In this document: positions 1 through 12,900 of the stretch, piece after piece
Numbering within the stretch: position 1 is the first letter of the stretch
Layout: the number at the start of each line of letters is the position of its first letter
DNA from: Scatophagus argus
Lineage: Eukaryota; Chordata; Actinopteri; Scatophagidae
Assembly: GCF_020382885.2 (NCBI RefSeq)
Contig: NC_058499.1
Coordinates: 15,485,872-15,549,871 of the forward strand
Reading direction: 5' to 3'
Length of the DNA stretch: 64,000 nt
Notes under the pieces: generated by a model
What the model saw: the letters and a program-made list of their open reading frames with translations, nothing else
Database searches by the model: none
What the model was told of the DNA's origin: nothing
Made by a program: the position numbers and the translations under genes

Positions 1-215
1 AAGCCTGAAAGTCCTCCATCTTGATCTTGACAGCTTCGTTCACTACTGGTGTCCACCAGCGTTGCTGTCATGGTTACTTCCTGACCACAGGTCCTAGCAG
101 CTGCCTCTTGGCTTTAAACATGGCTCACTCAGATTCCATGACTTCAAAGTCAACCAGAATGCACAGGACTTTTTTCCACAGGTGGGAGTTGAAAACTAAG
201 GCTTATTGCAGGAGA
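1..215 (-). mobile_element. Decayed non-LTR retrotransposon (LINE) ORF2 fragment
   Basis: Read on the minus strand, this stretch resembles the linker between the endonuclease and reverse-transcriptase regions of teleost LINE ORF2 proteins, including a recognisable RWWTP motif near 50-65 followed by a Val-Lys-Ile-Lys type stretch. The frame carries several stop codons, so it is a dead relic that runs off the left edge. The plus-strand reading frame across it is only its shadow. I recognise the pattern from memory of fish LINE copies. The exact clade (Rex1-like or RTE-like) cannot be settled here. Confidence 0.45.
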
Positions 216-1244
216 CAAAAGCCACTTGTGACAATAATCATATAAGGTGACAAAATCTGTGGTCTGTAGTTGAAATGGCAGGTCTGCTTTTGTTAACCTC
301 TGTCTGAAATCAAGACACTAAAAATTTGCTGTTAACTGTTAGCTGTTAAACTAAGTTCATATAAGATGTCAAGTTAAAACAGTTCAAGCAAACAGTTAGA
401 TTCCAGTGACCATATTCCCACACTGAGGCCTCCGGCACAGGGGCCTTGGTCTTTTTCTTCCAAAAATGCAATACATTCACATTTAAAATACATTCTGTAA
501 AATGTCACAGACAAGTGATATAGACAGTCCATACCTCCAACACACAAAGGCACACAGCAGAGTGCACACACACACATTCTCAGGAATCCAATGTCATGTT
601 TCTGTCAAGGTATCTTCAGGTAGCACTCTTTGCCTCATAAACTAAGAATGTTTCTGAGCCAAAAGACAAAGAGACAGCCAGCTGAGGAATCTTCTCTCAT
701 AAGTCATCTCCCACAAATATTCGCAATCATCTCTTTGACAGCAACTGATCCTTACACCACATCAATAACAGCTTTAAGACCCATTTTTATAAATAAGTTC
801 AGCAATTACAACCTGAATGAATAATTGCCACTTTCTGATTCCACTGCGGGATGCATCCATTATAACTTTAATGGCAGGTTGTTAATCACTGAGGTTTTTG
901 TGCATTTGTGTAGAGCACTGTTGTTGAAAAGAGGAGAAAAAGACGAAGACAGGATGAGTGATGAGAGCTAGACTGTGTTCTGTGTGGTACCATATTTGGA
1001 AATATGGGTTAATAAAGATATTTCCCTGATATATGAGGTACAATTAAGAGAATCTTTAATAAATTTAATATGACCTTCTCTATTGTGAGAAGAAATATCG
1101 TTGAACATCTTTGACATGATAAATCAACATGATTGTATCAGTTTCCTATGAGAGCTGATTTAATTCATTTTGAACTAGTTTGCAGGTTAGCGACACACAC
1201 AAATAAGTGAAAACAAGAATGGTGGTGAAAACTTTTTGGAAGGG

Positions 1245-1544
1245 ATATTCCAGGTTCGAATCCCGGTCTGGGCCCTTCTGTGTGGAGTTTGCATGTTCTC
1301 CCTGTGCCTGCGTGGATTTTCTCCGGGTACTCCGGCTTCCTCCCACAATACCAAAAACATGCACATTAGGTTAATTGGCTACTCTACATTGCCCCTAGGT
1401 GTGAGTGTGAGAGTGTGTGGTTGTCTGTCCTTGTGTGTCAGCCCTGCGACTGGCGACCAGTCCAGGGTGTACCTCGCCTCTCGCCCGTAGTTACCTGGGA
1501 TAGGCTCGCCCGTAGTTAGCGGTATAGAAAATGGATGGATGGAT
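1245..1544 (+). mobile_element. Fish SINE-like retroposon, 5'-truncated, GGAT-tailed
   Basis: The copy begins near a pol III B-box-like sequence (GGTTCGAATCC at about 1253). It continues through the common fish body (TTTGCATGTTCTCCCTGTG, then TTCTCCGGGTACTCCGGC, then TTAATTGGCT) and ends in an ATGGATGGATGGAT tail at 1531-1544. Related copies occur at 15.2-15.5 kb and 44.9-45.2 kb, both on the minus strand. The A-box half of the tRNA-like head is missing here. Family naming (V-SINE-like) is inference; the repeat itself is clear from the three copies. Confidence 0.8.
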
Positions 1545-1794
1545 ATTTTGGATAGTCAAGAAAGTGCTTGAGCTCATATTTCTGAAACAAAAAAAAGATG
1601 TAACCAATAAAATATGTTGGATTTGCCCTTTAAACATGGTTAGAAAATAACACATACACAAAAACAGGAAGTCTTTAATGTGACCATTAAAAATGTGCGT
1701 CTGTGTGTTTGTATTGTAACCAAACTCCTCTACCCACCGATCATGTGATCAAGAAGAGCTGAACCAGATGGCGGAGAATTAGCCTAAAAATAAG

Positions 1795-1796
1795 AG

Positions 1797-1830
<34 letters not shown>

Positions 1831-1850
1831 TACACAAACACACACACCTA
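1795..1850. repeat. CT/CA dinucleotide microsatellite
   Basis: A short CT run passes into an almost uninterrupted CA run, then into interrupted CA units. Confidence 0.9.
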
Positions 1851-3266
1851 AGGCAGAGTTTTAACACTACAGAAACATACTACAGCACTATTTTTTCATA
1901 ATCAACACTATATTCTCTTTGTAGTTCACAAATATTCTTCATAGCTTTGGGTGTATTGTAGCAGTCTGAGGCCAGCATGTAGTCTGTTTCTGCAGTGCAA
2001 TATGAAACTACTGCACTGATGCTACGCCGCCTTCTGGTTGTACAACAAACGGGCGGACTTTGCTGTTGTGTTGCGTATCATGACTTCACTCAATGCAGAA
2101 TCTGAAGTTTACTCATCCTTCAAGTTTACATTTGATTTCTCCTAAGGCCTCCTGTTGGCCACTGCCAGCCACACTCACTTCATCATGTTACTCAGCAGCG
2201 ACAGTGTGAACTTTGGGCGTTTCCTGATCTTGTCTCTCACTCTCTAACTGCACTTAACAATTACTGAGCCAAGACACAGCTGGGTACAACAGTATACACC
2301 TCATTTTGCTGAGAACAGTTAAGCTGAGTGGCACAGGCAGGGTGGTTCCCTGAAATGAAAAGGTTCTTGTTCGGTACTGATTGCAAAGATAATTGTCAGA
2401 GCTGGAGGGCAATGAAGCCCCCCCCCAGCATTGTTTCCAGAGTCCTGCTCTACTCTCTTTTTTTTCCACTTGCATCATAGCCACAGCACACTCCTGATCC
2501 ACTGTCCATCTTACTTCACTGGACTTCAACTATACTTGAAGGAGGTGATTAAGGAGAGGAGAGAATGACAAGACATGACAGGCTGCAGAAAAGGCATGAA
2601 AGTGCTAGGAAATGTGAAGAAGAAGAAGAGCACAGTAATTACTTAGTAATTAAGCAGTGGACATCAGCGGCCAACCACAGCTTTCATCAAAAGAAAACCT
2701 AAGGGAAAAGCCTTGGCTGATGTTCACTATCCTGTGCTCTCTGTAAACTGCCAAACTACCACAGCATTTGGTGCTACTTATCAGAGGTTTTAAATTAAAT
2801 TATTTGTGTTGTAGTATTTTGAATTAATTACTTAATGTCTTGTCTCAAGCCACCCAGAGACTTAGCTCAAATAGAGCTAAAACACTAAGGAAAGTTCAAG
2901 GAAAATATCAACAGAAAAAAAACAGCTCCTGCATCATTTCTCTAACACTACTCACATGCATCACCATAACAGTACCGACTGCATGACATGCCACAGACCT
3001 TTTTTCACAGCAGTCATCTTGGCATGTCATAGAAAGTGTAATTGGTGATGTTGAAAGTGACTGCATTCCATTTAGGTGAGCTACTGCCAAGGTCCTGCTG
3101 TTGTGCATACTGGCTCACTGTCATGACTTACTGGGACTTTGTTAATGAAATCTGTTCCACCTGTGTGAAACCATCGTGCAAGTTAACCTCGCAGTCGCCA
3201 CCTAAGTGACGCACATTAACGTGAGGGTAGCTGACAGCTAGCTGAAACTTCATCTGATCAGTCAAA

Positions 3267-3332
3267 TAATAGATAGATAGATAGACTGATAGATACTTTA
3301 TTGATCCCGAGGGAAATTCAAGTGGTGTGAAT
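3267..3332 (-). mobile_element. Retroposon 3' tail with GATA/ATCT repeat
   Basis: On the minus strand the sequence reads as a TTGAATTTCCCTCGGGATCAATAAAG-type end followed by ATCT units. This is the widespread fish retroposon tail in which the terminal AATAAAG precedes a short tandem repeat. Only the tail is recognisable; the body upstream (higher coordinates) has decayed or was never inserted. Confidence 0.65.
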
Positions 3333-5853
3333 ACACGGCCTGTGTTTCCAGCACTCCATCTGATAGTCTGACATGTGTACATAAAATAATGTTTTGCATG
3401 CAGGTTTCTAACTTTTGGACAAAAACCTGAAAGGTCTCACATCACTGCAGCTATTTTCATTAAGAAAAAAAAAGAAAAATTCAAGGAAACATAATCACAC
3501 ACTGTGCAGTTAGAAGGATTTATCTTTAGCAATGGATTTCCTCTGTGGCAGCAAATCACACGATGTGAGCTGGAAAATAATTCCAGTAGATTAAAACAGG
3601 TTCACTGGAGAGATTTCAGGGTAGACAGGCAGAGGAAATGTGGTAACCCAGCAACATTAAGGCTACAAACAACATATAATGCAGCCTACTCCTCAAGAAA
3701 CATCATCACAATGTACAACAAGAGGCAGCACTGAACATCTTCTGTTGTTAAAGGTAAACTTTTCGCAGCGTGACTCCTACTTTTTCAAACGTGATTTCCA
3801 TGAAGACACATTGGATCAAAAATAATAGAAATAGATGAAAAATGAAAACTATAACCAGGCTTCCTTAGTGCGAGTCTGTTCCCCTTTATCATTTTTATCT
3901 GCCACTCTCAATCTCTCTTCTCATTTTCCACTCAACATTATCACATGTGATAAAAAAAGACCAGGCTGCATCAATGATATATGTGAGAAGATACAAAATA
4001 AAAAAAAGATCCACTGATAGTGTCTACAATAAACCAAGGAAAATTAAATTCCCCTCATTGGGTGTATGAATCGCTTTCCAGCTTGCATTTGAAATGTTAA
4101 TTAGCTGACAAAGACCTTCTGCATTAACTTAAAGGAAAAATTTAACGTCGTTAGGAAGGTACGGTTATGCTAAGCACACAGGCTTTATGATGGTTTGCGG
4201 GTCTTAGATTACTCTGTGGCCCAGCTGACACTGGAATTCACATTGTAGATCTTCAGCTGTCTCCCCCCTCTGTGCTGTCTCCTTGTGCAATTCTTTCACC
4301 CCATTAAAATCTGTCTTAATCCATCTTTCCATTCAAAAATCCTCTTTTTCACCCGCCCCCTAGTCCACTGCAATGTCAGGGAAAGGTCTTTATCTCCTCA
4401 TAACACTTTGCTTGAGTCATACATGCTGCATAAGTCCAATCCTGTTGATCTCTCCATGTCTTGGCTTCCTCTCTATGTGAAAATTAATTATCTCTCTGTG
4501 CTGCTGTCATTTATCCAGCCTGTCTAGCCAGAGACAGAAGACAGAACAAGGCTTTTCTGTCTCTTGTTCTCTTGACTGGGATCAGTTTAGCCAGTGAATG
4601 ATTTGGCCAATGACTCAGTGCTTATAGTACAGGGCACAATCCCAGAATATGAAAAGGAGACTTTCCGCCGTATGTTAACACACCAACAGGAAGCAGGGAG
4701 ATCACTCTATGAAGTCACATAAAGACTCATGAAACACAGTTTTTCCCCAACATATAAACACACAGTAAATCACTATGAGTCAGTCAGCTGTGCATGCACA
4801 CATACACACTCATGCTGACACTGCTGAATCTTGATAGGTTAATGTGTGAATATAACCAGAATATGGTGCAATGCAGTGTCAGACACTGGTCTTCAACAGA
4901 TCCAGAAAGCCCCGAGTCCCTGTTTTCCTGTGCTGACCTCCTTGTACAGTTGGACTGTAGGAAAACATGCTCTGAGATATCAACATTTTATGGCTCCAGA
5001 CAAAGCCTTGTATTGCATGCCACATCTAGCATAATCATATTTATAATCATAACAAGATAAGAGGAGGTAAATCAACCACAGCCTCTCTCATAGCACTTCC
5101 ACTTCTGCTCAGTGAAAAGCAAATTTGGGTTCCCTTTCATCACGTGAGAGCTCTCTGGCATTAACAAACAAGCAGTCGTTCTCCCATGGAATCAGAGTCG
5201 GCCTGGGTCCAAACTGGACTGACCTCTCTCAGTCCCTAATGTCTCTGAAAACAAAGGAGCATTCTGGCATGTTATAACTCACAAAGTGTGAACAAGAATA
5301 CACTGCAAGATGTCATCTCCATCTCTGACCTATACTGTAAGAACAATACGGGTCTCTCACACTGAAGTTGTCCTCACCCTGATGCATATTTACACAGACA
5401 TTATAAATGTAGATTTTGGTGTCCAGATGTCCAGTGACAAGTACAGTGTTACTGCCACTGACAACCAGGTTGTACTTCTATTATTGTATGGCATGAAAGT
5501 ATTCCCGGGAATGTAGTTACAGGGACAGAGGCAGTGTTGATCTTATTGTGTTTCCTGCAGCTTAAAGTAAACAGTAGGATCTCAATAACTTGTGATGAAA
5601 TTCTCTCATAAAGGGATTCAATGCCAATAAAATGTGTTACAGTCACTTGCTCAAACAGACCACAGTGCTTATTGTACAAATGCCTCTGATGTGGCTCATA
5701 AAGCCAACACGGCCCCCAAGACAAGATTTATTGCAACACCCATATTAACACCACAACACACACCAAACACTGATAATATCGCCTTAAGATAAATCATTTC
5801 ACGTCTAGCTTAGAAGTTTTAACAAAATAACAAAAAGGAAAATCCTCCCTTAC

Positions 5854-5963
5854 CTTAGAAGCTGTGCACAGGTGGTGCACTCCAATGAGGTTGCATGGGT
5901 CACAGACCAAAACAGGAGACTACTGTGATTGAAGTTCTCACTTTTCTGTCTTTAATTCAGTAC
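5854..5963 (-). other. Candidate non-coding exon of an unseen minus-strand gene
   Basis: Minus strand: an acceptor-like TATCTTTCAG precedes a 110-bp segment that ends in TAAG|GTAAGG, close to the donor consensus. No long frame is present, so if real it is a 5' UTR exon or part of a non-coding RNA. It pairs with the stronger donor at 6360. The claim rests on splice-site appearance only, and such sites occur by chance in sequence of this length. Confidence 0.2.
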
Positions 5964-6359
5964 CTGAAAGATATTACGTGTAGCCCAGTGAGCTAAATTA
6001 GTTTTATATATTATTTCAGCGTTAGGGGACCTTGGCATAATGCACTTGCTTCAGCCTTCACTCAAGACGTTTGGTAACCTGTCAGCTGAGGCACACTGTG
6101 AGCCTCAGTAACTTGTGAAGATCCAGTCCAAATTTTGGACTGGATTGGAATGGTTTTAATGTTAGGTCTAATAACGCCGATCAAACGCAAGTAAACATGC
6201 CAAGGAGAGCAGCAGAAAGGCAGAGCAAAAAGCACCTCGTGAGCCCCGTCAAAAGCAGTTAACCCACACACGTCATCACGTCTTAAGTTCACCTTCAGTT
6301 CAGCGACGTAACGCGCGTTTCAGTTCACCGTCCAGGCGACCGGCGGATTCTCAACTTAC

Positions 6360-6560
6360 CTTGGACGCTAAAATTAGAAGCATTCAGTCGGCACTCGCAG
6401 TTGTCAACTTATGCAGTTTTATTCTTTAAAAAAAAACTCTTTAACCAGGAAGCATTTTGTAGCCGTCGTCTGGATGAGTCTGTACCCCTCCTCTCACACA
6501 CATCTGCTCCCTAAGCTGCAGGAGTACCTCCCATCCACGCAGCTTCAGCACTACTCTGCG
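6360..6560 (-). other. Candidate first exon/promoter patch, minus strand
   Basis: A donor matching consensus, CCAAG|GTAAGT, lies at 6360/6359 on the minus strand. It is flanked by a locally CpG-rich patch (about 6303-6350, with ACGCGCGT and CGACCGGCGG) in otherwise CpG-poor DNA. This could be the promoter and first non-coding exon of a gene extending leftward out of the window. The exon's 5' limit is a guess. There is no coding evidence. Confidence 0.25.
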
Positions 6561-8744
6561 CACCCACTTTTCACTTTTCACTTTTTTTTTTTTTACTACC
6601 TTTCATGAGGCAACGAATTCCCTCTTGGTTCTGATTGAATTATGATTCATGCCCTTGAAGCACAAGTAAAAAGAGACTAAATGGATGGAGCTATTGCTGT
6701 GTTGATATTGATGCCGTAATAAAAAACGTCAAGGTTAATAAAAATGTCAAGAGAGCCAAAGAAGAGAGAAACGCCATGGTTTATTTATACAAATAACGAG
6801 TTGTGGAAGAAGTACTCATATCCTTTACTGTAGGAAAAGTCTTCTAATACCACATGTGAAAACCCTACAAGTCCTGAATTGAAAACGGTGCTTAAGTATT
6901 AACAGAAATATTTATCAAGTAAAACTAGTCATTATTCAGAAAAATTATCCCTGTCAGTGTTTTAGGAGGTGATGTTTATGGTGGTTTAATATTACTGACA
7001 GCTTACATCAATGTGAATGAGGGTTTTAGGAGAAATTTCTCGACCCATAAGGAACATTAATCCTTCAGTTTATCAGAAACATTCACATGCAAAAAAAAAA
7101 TGGCCAAAATTTTCATTAGACAGGAAGGATAGGAAACACTGCAATCTGAAAACTAAAGCTGTCAAGACAAATGTAATAGAGTAAAAGGCACAATGTTTAG
7201 ATTTTCACCTAAGTTTAGTACTTTAACATACTTTATTAGATTCCACCACTGCAGCCAAAGGGGCTGTTAGGATACTGAACATGCAGCTGTCTAGTTAAAA
7301 AACAGAACCAAACATGCATGAGAAATCCTCTTAATTTGATATCTTTGAAGCTAAACACTGCTTAAATGCAACAGGAAACCCAATCAAAGGACAGCGGTGG
7401 CAAACTGTGTATATGCCTTGCTTGTGATGTTTTGGAGGGATATCCAGAAAGTGAGAGAAATTTTAAAAAAATAAATAAATAAACCAACCATTGCTCTGGT
7501 ATAATCTGTCCACTGGTGCGAGACATATAAATCTCAGCTGTGGGGAGCTTTGTTTCCCCAAGATTAACAGTTGCTGATTTATGATTCTGGAGACGCATCG
7601 TGTTTGGACATTTTTGCTCCAACAAATATGTTCACTCATCGTTACACATCCTGAGATAACTCCTCCAGCCTTGTAAAAAAAGTACGAACAGGGGAAGACG
7701 TGCAGCCAAAGTAAGAGCCAGGCGACGAGCGGAGGTTGGTACCTGCTTGTTGTAGCAGATGCCAGCCGAGCTGCCGACACAGCACAGAGCTGCTGAGAGA
7801 AGGAAGGGAAAGATACACCGCCTGGTCTCTGTCCATCACTCCACTCCTTCTCCACAAATAGGCACTCTGCTTCCAAACAATCTCATCTCTCCATCTATCA
7901 TTCATTTCTGTTTTCAGCAGGTTATCTTAGGAGCAGCCTGAGAAAGGGCCCATCGCTATGGTAACCACTCCAGCTCCTGGATGGAGCCCAAGGTTGTAAA
8001 AGTGAAGAGAAAAAGGCTGTTACAGGGTCAGAGCTGGGTCTCTTCTCTTCCAAGTCCAAGATTTAATGGAGGGATCAGTGAGGGGGATTCAGCTCTCCAA
8101 GCCAACATTTGAACTCAGCTAAGCTTATTTCAGAAGTAATGGGCACAACCAGTCTATCCCACTAAATTTTAGCCCAGCTGACTGTATCATTTTAAAGATG
8201 AGTAAATGGACTTTAACACAGCCAGTGGGGAGAACGGACGAGATGAAGAGGCAGTATAAAGGGGGTCAGAGACAGCAACAACAGACTGAAAGGAAACAAG
8301 AGGAAGCAGCCAAGACTGTGGATGTTGTTTTATCAAGTTCATTTTGTCGCCTGGTTCTTTCCGACAGTCCAAAATACACTATTACATCACACTTAGCATG
8401 GGAAACTTCCCCAAACTAACACACAGCCTCAGAGTGTCTCACTTATCTTTTTTTTTTTTTTTTTTACTGCTGAGTGCAGAGATATCCATCATTAGCGGAG
8501 CATCACCCCAACACAACAAACATTCCCTATGCTGAAAACATAACTATCATGTGGGCACAAAGTGGATTTTGAGGAGATATTATAATGGATATAATTACAG
8601 TTCAGAAACTGTTATAATGAGGCTAACATTAACTACAGCCTTTTGACAAAAACCCCGTTGAGACTTATTTATTCTGTCTATACTGTCAGGATTGCTGACT
8701 ATACAGTAGCCTACTCCTGTGGTTACTGAAGTCAACGTGGTACA

Positions 8745-8750
8745 TTTATT
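8745..8750 (-). terminator. Candidate banp poly(A) signal
   Basis: AATAAA on the minus strand, about 1.17 kb after the banp stop codon. Other weaker hexamers (ATTAAA near 8975) lie closer, so the cleavage site is uncertain. Confidence 0.3.
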
Positions 8751-9916
8751 TCAAAAAAGTAAATAAATTTGCACAACATGAAACAAGGCCTCAAAACAAG
8801 AACTACCATTTCTCTCTCTCGCTCTCTCCAACTGCCTGTTTGTAGTGGATGAAAGCAAAGTCACGTCTTGGAAACCTTTGAAGCCACTTTGATGACCACA
8901 GTTGATGGAAATAAAGAGAAAATACTGAAAGAAAACACAAAACACACTTTTATGGCAACCACAAACATGTTTTAATCACATGAATGTATCTTTCACAGAG
9001 AAAACACTGGGGGAAATAAACAACTTCAAGGTTTCCTCGGTATTCTACAAGCCACTGGTACTGTCTACCACTGGCACCATCTCTCCTATTTCATGGTCTT
9101 CTACCTCCAAAATTAAAGCTCCCCCAGAAATTTCAGCATGTTACAATTGGATAAATCAAACGAAAAGACAAAGCTGTGCAGCTAAAGAAATATGAAAACA
9201 AGCCGAGCAAAGTAAAGGAGGGCAGGGCTCACAGTCTGGAAACATAGTACGGGCTGAACCATGAAGAGCGACAGGAAACCAAATTAATCACAAACAAGAG
9301 TAGCTGTCCTCAGCTAAATCTACTTTCCACTGCAATCCACGGTGACAAGAAATGACGAGAAATGGAGCACAGTACTGCCTGTTTGGGGTGAGATTCAGGG
9401 GTTTTACAAACCCTCATGGGGGTTTTTGGGGTTAGCCAAGGAGATTAACTCCGCTATTTTCCAAAGCTGATGTAAACAAGCACGTGTGCTGATGAAGTGG
9501 CAGGTTGAATAAGGTCTGAATACGCATCATCGTCCCTGGATAGACAATAATCCCACTGTGTATTCTGCAGTGGGCCAGATCCTTGTGGTGATGAAAACCA
9601 CTGAGAAAGACCAAAGTTGATCTTGGGAGTATCACAGTCTCTTCAAGTTGCCTCATAACATTTCCACTTTGCAGCATCTGGTTGGTATATGAAGAGAGCA
9701 GTTGGCAGGGGAAAACAAAACAAAAGAAAAAAACAAACAAACAACAAAGAATTCTTCCCTGTATTTCATCAGTGACCTTCAGTATTTGTTGAAAAAAAAA
9801 AAAACAACTTCCTGTCTTGAAAGACTGTAAGCATTTGTTGACCCTTTGTTCCACTAAGACTCATATGTGTCAAACTGTAGAGTGATTTCTGGGCTGTGTT
9901 GAACCAGAGGTGGATC

Positions 9917-12900
9917 TCAGGTGGCCACAGAGGTGACAATCTGGACCACCTCGCCGTTCTCTCCTTGGATGGCACCCTGGATGGCCTCTTTCACCTCCAT
10001 GTCCGTCTGCAGCGTCGGGGCCAGCTCAGCAGCCTGGGATGAAAGAGAGGAGAGGGAAGAGGTGATGAAAGGTGAAAAACAGTGAGAGATTTCCTAATTA
10101 TGTGGCATCCCACTTGAGCCAATCAGAGTCATTTCATCAAAATGCTGAAACACGTGAAGTGTGCTTCACGAGAACTAACAGGTGGAGGACAAGCAGCGAA
10201 CGGACCAAAGACAGGAGGAGCAGAAGACTGACGAGAGATTCGAGAAGAGATATGTCAGAGAAGAAAAACAACTGAGAAAAGAAGAAAAGAAGCAGAGTGA
10301 CAGGTGACGAGAGACTTGACAAGAGATCAGCTATTTGTATTTTAATGCTCCCGGACTGTCTCTGTGGTCGGTGTCAGACAGAGCGAGGTATTTGGGTAAA
10401 AACCCCTTAAAGGATGAGAGAGGTTCTTGACTCAGTCCTGGATGATGACCATGAAGAGTGACTCACTCCTTCCTCGAATGGACGCCAAAGGTTCCCTCAA
10501 ACACACCTGCAGCATTTAATCCTCCCTCCAGCCCAGCGTGCTGTCACTAGACAACAGTACTGACTGGAGCGCAGCTGCACCTCAGCAGTACACACAATGT
10601 AACAACACATGAGGCTGACACATTTTAACAACCAGTGGTTAAGAGGCCAAGTAAAACCTCTGTTTTTCTTTGAATAACCGGACACGCTAAACTGCTATTG
10701 TACCGGTCTCACTCTTCATTTGGAAATACTGATGGATAATGGATCTATTGCTTTCCAATTGTGTGTATCAGAAACTCTTTTTCGGCATATTTAAAAAAAA
10801 AAAAATTATTTATTTATTTTGTAATAAATGTGCTTGCATCAGGCTCTTGGTGCACCGTAGCCCCAGCTTTAGTCCTGAGTGAGAGATAACCCATGCTGCA
10901 TCATAATTCAGTCAGACACTATCGCAAAGTTGCAGAAATGCATCTTTGGAATGCAAGAAGCTTACTGTGAGACCGCCTAATTCGTTTAGTTTGCGGAATG
11001 GAAACTATTAAATAAAGAGAGAGGAAAATGCAGAGATAAATAAATACAAAAGCCTAAGTAATTTTTCAAGAATGAATAAATGCTACCATATGTCTGGAAA
11101 CAGATGAGAGCAATTCTCTCCATTCAACACTTTTCAGAAAGGGGGGAAAAGAACAGTGTTAACCTTCCTCTGAACTTTGAACTGAAAGTCACAAATGTTT
11201 ATATTCTAGGACATCAAAACCGAACTGGGATAATAACCTGACCTGCACCACCCTGACAGGCCAGGCCAAGTATCTAAACTCCTACACACTCAGTGCTTGC
11301 TTGCAATGTGTCTTTACAAAACATGTGTCTGTTCCTTCTGTTTTCTTGTGTGTTTGTTGAATGCATTACAAATTTTGTCCTGTGATGGATAACTGGTTGG
11401 ATATACAGATAGGATGTGATTCTGTAGAGTCCTTCATAAAAATAAAAATGAACTGAAATATTTGTGAAATTGCAATTTGGCTAACCGCAATATCCACATT
11501 TCAGGAGCTGTAATGTTTTGCTAAAATGTGTCACAACACACCGTTATGAATGAAAAAGTGTTACAGAGAGGTCTTGGTGTACAAATGATATGCTCCAGAA
11601 ATAAGGAAACATGCTTGTCCTCATCATCATTATATTTTTTACAACAGACATGAAATGCAAAAATTACCATTCCACTAAAATCAAGTCTAATGGCAACTGT
11701 AATACTGCCAAAATAAACACAGTAAGATTTTTTGTTTCCGTTCAGCTCTATTCCTTTAAAAGGCACGTATTGAAAAGCAGAAAATCAAAAGAAAAGTCTA
11801 CTTGAACAAACTAAATGTATCCTAACACCAACCCGGTTTCTTGGAACATTAGCATCCTACATGATTTCGGGACTGAAGTCTGATGAAACTCTCTATGAAA
11901 ACCTCCTAGATGCCCCATTAGGGATGGGAGGTTATTTTTCTTAATTTACTATTTACTAATTCTCTAACGAGAATCTGGTTTTCAAGTCATACGAATCACT
12001 AGTCAGTCAGTCAGAGCTTGGTGAATTCCCCACCAGTTCCAGTGCCCGTAGAGGAGGAACACCAGAGACCAGCACGAGCAGGCTAACCTCCAGTTTAAAT
12101 ATGATTTTTAATCCTATAGCTGCTGAGTGTGAACAGGCTGCTGCTCAACCCAAGTCTAACGTGTGTGCTGTAATCTTCTGTGCGCTGCACCTTCCTTGCA
12201 GTTGAAATTTGCCTTTTTTGTTCCATTAACATCACCACACGTAGAAAATCGATCACGAGTGACATTTCATGCAGCCTAATCAGGCCTTCAGTTCAGGGCA
12301 GCTCTGGGCTTGTGTTTGCTTTTCTTACAGAGTTAGGTTAATACAGTAATTAATACATTTCCATAAATATAGCTGATGTCAGAGGCGCACAACAGTGACG
12401 TGTGATTTCACATTGTCTTCACAAGTTGCAGTAACTAGTGGTGGCAGGAGGGGCGAGTCAGTCAATGATTTAGAGAAGAGCAGGTCAATCCCAAGTCAGT
12501 AATTGGTTGTTTCAAGTACTCTGACTATGTGTCCTAACTGAACTCCAACTGCACTCAACAGAAAGCTGAAGACTGATTGGACCCCTGCCAAATTTGTTGA
12601 TTTCTGTCGAGATTTGTGTGCATTAGGAAAAATTAGTTCTATTTAGGCCAAAAAATCCACTCAAACAAATCAGCTGAGTAAACCAACAGTGTGATTGCTC
12701 ACTGTGCCCTACAAGATGAAGTACAGACATACTGTGCATGGGATGCCAACCATATTGTTTGGCTTGTGAATATGCAAATAAATAGTCTTTGTCATTCAGA
12801 GTCATTCAGTTTGGATATGATCCACACCCAAAGAAGAAGAAGTATAGATAGACACATCTATGCTCAGAGGGGAAATTTAACTTACATTTAACTACAGAAA

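Larger units (their letters stand above)
1545..8744. other. Intergenic region downstream of banp, no supported coding gene
   Basis: All open frames here are short, lack family signatures and read like AT-rich chance frames. The region holds a CT/CA microsatellite at about 1795-1850, a retroposon tail at 3267-3332 and a CpG-rich patch at about 6300-6350 with candidate splice donors nearby. The left neighbour of banp probably lies beyond the window edge. No conserved domain, tRNA or other RNA gene was seen. Confidence 0.6.

Noticed and set aside
1253-1263. B-box sequence as part of a tRNA gene
   Set aside because: No acceptor or anticodon stem; it belongs to the truncated SINE head.
7463-7905. 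Overlapping minus-strand frames of 137 and 87 codons
   Set aside because: Composition looks random, no motif, no supporting splice or start context.
9432-9854. 140-codon minus-strand frame
   Set aside because: Lies in the banp 3' UTR, is built partly from A/T runs and has no recognisable domain.
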